Shown: one piece after another, positions 38,279 to 40,323 of the stretch
Numbering within the stretch: position 1 is the stretch's first letter
How the letters are laid out: the number at the start of each line of letters is the position of its first letter
Source: DYQY01 sp964643725
Lineage (GTDB): Bacteria > Margulisbacteria > Riflemargulisbacteria > GWF2-35-9 > DYQY01
Direction of reading: 5' to 3'
Length of the DNA: 40,323 nt
Assembly (NCBI GenBank): GCA_964643725.1
Contig: CAZXTL010000018.1
Span: 1 to 40,323 of the forward strand
Position numbers and translations under genes: made by a program
Notes under the pieces: model-generated
What the model was told of the DNA's origin: nothing
Database searches by the model: none
The model's input: only the letters and a program-made list of their open reading frames with translations

Positions 38279-38683
38279 TTATCTCTTTCTGTACTGAGTG
38301 CCCTTCCTGGCTTTCTTTTTCCCGTACTTCTTTCTTTCAACTATCCTATCGTCTCTAGTTAAAAGACCTTCACCTTTTAAAATTGTTCTATATTCTTCAG
38401 ATATAACATTTAGTCCTTTTGCGATGCCGTACATAACAGCCTCAACTTGACCACTAATACCTCCACCACTTACAGAGGCAACAACGTCGTACCTGTCATT
38501 AGTTTTTGTAATTAAAAGTGGTTTCATAATCTTTGTTCTTTGTGTCAAAGATATATTCATTTCTTCTATTTTTTTTCCGTCTACTATTATATTTCCTGAA
38601 CCTGAAAACAACCAAACTCTTGCGATTGCTTCCTTTCTTTTTCCTGTAGCGTAATATTTAATCTGTTTTGCTTTATCTGCCAT
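38279..38683 (-). CDS. rpsI: 30S ribosomal protein S9
   Basis: Small-subunit head protein whose C-terminal tail contacts P-site tRNA. It has YYATGKRKEAIARVWLFSGS, GGGISGQVEAVMYGIAKGL, LLTRDDRIVERKKYG and the ending KKARKGTQYRKR, matching the conserved lysine/arginine tail. 134 aa. It follows rplM by 17 bases, the standard L13-S9 pair. Confidence 0.97.
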   Translation of the reverse strand: MADKAKQIKYYATGKRKEAIARVWLFSGSGNIIVDGKKIEEMNISLTQRTKIMKPLLITKTNDRYDVVASVSGGGISGQVEAVMYGIAKGLNVISEEYRTILKGEGLLTRDDRIVERKKYGKKKARKGTQYRKR

Positions 38684-38700
38684 CTGAATCTCCTTATATC

Positions 38701-39141
38701 CTATAAAACGACCTGTTTTGGTTTTTGTGCTAAATGAGGATGCTCAGATCCTCCATAAATATGAAGGTTTCTGTATAATTCTCTACCCATACGACCTTTT
38801 GGTAACATATTCTTAACAGCCATCTCTAAAGCTCTTTCAGGCTTTTTATCCATCATGCTTTGAAAATTTGTTGTATTAATTCCTCCAGGATAACCAGTAT
38901 ACTTGTGATACAACTTATCTTGTGTTTTTCGGCCAGTAACAATTACTTTGCCAGCATTTACAACAACTACATAATCACCATTATCCATATTCTGTTGGAA
39001 ATTAGTCTTATGCTTTCCTCTTAAAATAGCAGCTATTTTAGAAGCTACCCTTCCTAATGTACTACCTGCAACATCAACTATTAACCATTCCTTATCTAGT
39101 TTATTCCCAGATAGATAAAAAGTATCAAATTTATTTCTCAT
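38701..39141 (-). CDS. rplM: 50S ribosomal protein L13
   Basis: Early-assembling large-subunit protein. It contains KEWLIVDVAGSTLGRVASKI, LRGKHKTNFQQNMDNGDYVV, YHKYTGYPGGI, ERALEMAVKNMLPKGRMG and a C-terminal YGGSEHPHLAQKP. 146 aa, a normal size. Its ATG lies within the truA 3' end (11-base overlap), implying translational coupling. Confidence 0.97.
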   Translation of the reverse strand: MRNKFDTFYLSGNKLDKEWLIVDVAGSTLGRVASKIAAILRGKHKTNFQQNMDNGDYVVVVNAGKVIVTGRKTQDKLYHKYTGYPGGINTTNFQSMMDKKPERALEMAVKNMLPKGRMGRELYRNLHIYGGSEHPHLAQKPKQVVL

Positions 39142-39922
39142 TTCCTTTTCCTTTCGTCTCTTCTAAATATTCTACTTTAGTTAAAAACAAACCCTTAGCA
39201 GGTGCCATCTGCCAGAGGTACTCTTTTTCGTCCTCAACTATTCGCTTTATTTCCTCATCTAACCAACAATTTTCCATCGCATGCAACAATAATCCAACCA
39301 TACGACGCACCATATTGTGTAAAAACCCATTAGCACTGACTTTAAACACATAGCTATCACCACTATACCCTAAGAAAGAATATGTGCTTTTACTAAAATT
39401 TGCTTGCTCCACTTTTCTAACAGTATTTACATACTTATCAGCAGAACGACAAAAAAGAGCAAAATCTTTTTCTCCTATAAAGCATTTGGCATAACCATTT
39501 AATCTTTCAATATCCACACTGCTTACATACAGCATATATTTATTCAAAAAAACATTTTCTTTTCCAGTATAAAACCAATATTCATATTCCCTACATAAAG
39601 CATCATGCCTAGGATGAACAACTGATATTGATACTTCTACAGAAAGAATATCAATTGGATACCCTTCAAGGCTATTCTGAAGAACTCTTTTGAGTTTCTG
39701 AATTGGAATAACTCCATCATCAGAAAAACAAATTACTTGTTCTTTAGCATGAACCCCTCTATCAGTTCTTCCGGCATAAGTTATAGATATACTTTCTCTA
39801 TAAATATCAGAGAAAGATTTTTCTATAACAGCCTGAACTGTAGGCTGTTCTGATTTGGTTTGCCTCTGCATACCATAGAAAACTTCACCATCATAACTGA
39901 TAAGAAGTTTTAGGGCACGCAT
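39131..39922 (-). CDS. truA: tRNA pseudouridine(38-40) synthase
   Basis: Modifies U38-U40 of the anticodon arm. It opens MRALKLLISYDGEVFYGMQR and carries the catalytic aspartate in YAGRTDRGVHAKEQVICF, then REYEYWFYTG, FALFCRSADK and FLHNMVRRMVGLLLHAMENC. 263 aa. It sits between rplQ and rplM, the usual context after rpoA-rplQ. Confidence 0.96.
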   Translation of the reverse strand: MRALKLLISYDGEVFYGMQRQTKSEQPTVQAVIEKSFSDIYRESISITYAGRTDRGVHAKEQVICFSDDGVIPIQKLKRVLQNSLEGYPIDILSVEVSISVVHPRHDALCREYEYWFYTGKENVFLNKYMLYVSSVDIERLNGYAKCFIGEKDFALFCRSADKYVNTVRKVEQANFSKSTYSFLGYSGDSYVFKVSANGFLHNMVRRMVGLLLHAMENCWLDEEIKRIVEDEKEYLWQMAPAKGLFLTKVEYLEETKGKGNEK

Positions 39923-39929
39923 GAAAAAC

Positions 39930-40280
39930 TTAAACTAATTCAAGCACTGATATGCTCGCGGCATCACCACGGCGTATCCCATATTTTATTACTCTAGTGT
40001 AACCACTAGTTCTTTCTTTATATAGATCTATGATATCTTTGAAAACTATATCAACTATCTTCTTATCCTGAAGTAATCTGAAAACTTCTCTTCTTGCATG
40101 TACGTCATTACCTTTTGCTTTTGTAATGATTTTCTCTACATACCTGCTTACTTCTTTTGCTCTAGTATTAGTCATTTTAACTTGTCTGTGTTCTAATAGC
40201 GATTTTGCGCCATTTCTAATAAGAGCCATTCTCTGATCTGTCGGTAACCCTAACTTTTTATTTCCGTTTCTATGTCTCAT
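39930..40280 (-). CDS. rplQ: 50S ribosomal protein L17
   Basis: Large-subunit protein near the exit tunnel. It starts MRHRNGNKKLGLPTDQRMAL and contains RNGAKSLLEHRQVKMTNTRA, EVSRYVEKIITKAK and a C-terminal RTSGYTRVIKYGIRRGDAAS. 116 aa, typical of short bacterial L17. It follows rpoA with only 4 bases between and lies 7 bases before truA. Confidence 0.97.
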   Translation of the reverse strand: MRHRNGNKKLGLPTDQRMALIRNGAKSLLEHRQVKMTNTRAKEVSRYVEKIITKAKGNDVHARREVFRLLQDKKIVDIVFKDIIDLYKERTSGYTRVIKYGIRRGDAASISVLELV

Positions 40281-40284
40281 AATA

Positions 40285-40323
40285 CTAGTCCTCTTTCAAT
40301 CTCAATCCGTATTGTACTAACTT
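40285..40323 (-). CDS. rpoA: 3' end of RNA polymerase alpha subunit, partial
   Basis: The last twelve codons before a TAG stop at 40285-40287 read KLVQYGLRLKED. This matches the C-terminus of bacterial RpoA proteins, which often ends in a pattern like LxxLGLxLRxDD, and the position directly upstream of rplQ is where rpoA is expected. The gene continues off the right edge of the window. Identity rests on this short match plus context. Confidence 0.8.
   Translation of the reverse strand, partial: KLVQYGLRLKED

Overview
This is an AT-rich bacterial chromosome segment of about 40 kb. It is densely packed with core genes and has two small accessory patches. The gene set is fully bacterial: S6/SSB/S18/L9, RpoA/L17/TruA/L13/S9, alpha2beta2 glycyl-tRNA synthetase, a meso-diaminopimelate-type mur cluster, FtsEX and RseP. 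A membrane-anchored SurA/PpiD-like chaperone and RseP hint at a diderm envelope. ApgM-family mutase, split transketolase, ACT-less SerA and a mixture of leaderless and Shine-Dalgarno genes would fit an uncultured low-GC lineage such as Margulisbacteria, but that placement is only a guess. No tRNA, rRNA, CRISPR array or transposase was seen, and no gene-free stretch exceeds 300 bases.

Layout. Positions 1-1913 (minus) carry rpsF, two tandem ssb genes, rpsR and rplI, with a possible dnaB start at the left edge. Divergent glyQ follows. Positions 3035-5947 are an accessory patch: a palindromic repeat, a pilin-like gene, an ORF6N-domain gene and two lineage-specific genes, arranged as two divergent pairs around a duplicated intergenic cassette. 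Next come an RsbU-type phosphatase and a SigB/SigF-type sigma factor facing each other. Positions 7915-16637 are the mur cluster (murE-murF-mraY-murD-ftsW-murG-murC-murB), tightly overlapping. Convergent glyS closes that block. Then come a DUF1015 gene with a nucleosidase-like partner, and a minus-strand run of tktN/tktC, ftsE, ftsX and a PPIase, preceded by an apgM-like gene and rseP.

Positions 27836-30029 are the second accessory patch: a divergent kinase-like/acetyltransferase-like pair whose leaders are inverted copies of each other. The right end is all minus strand: rpoA (3' end), rplQ, truA, rplM, rpsI, serA, a histidine kinase, queA, pgi, and thrC-lrp-aminotransferase.

The most unusual signal is in the promoters. 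At least eight genes have a consensus -10 box only 6-9 nt before the start codon and no Shine-Dalgarno, which implies leaderless mRNAs. In four of them (glyQ, glyS, thrC, apgM-like) an array of tandem 7- or 8-nt repeats ends exactly 2 nt before the -10 box, so the repeat array itself supplies the -35 region. In addition, two pairs of lineage-specific genes carry duplicated leader modules in front of otherwise unrelated proteins.
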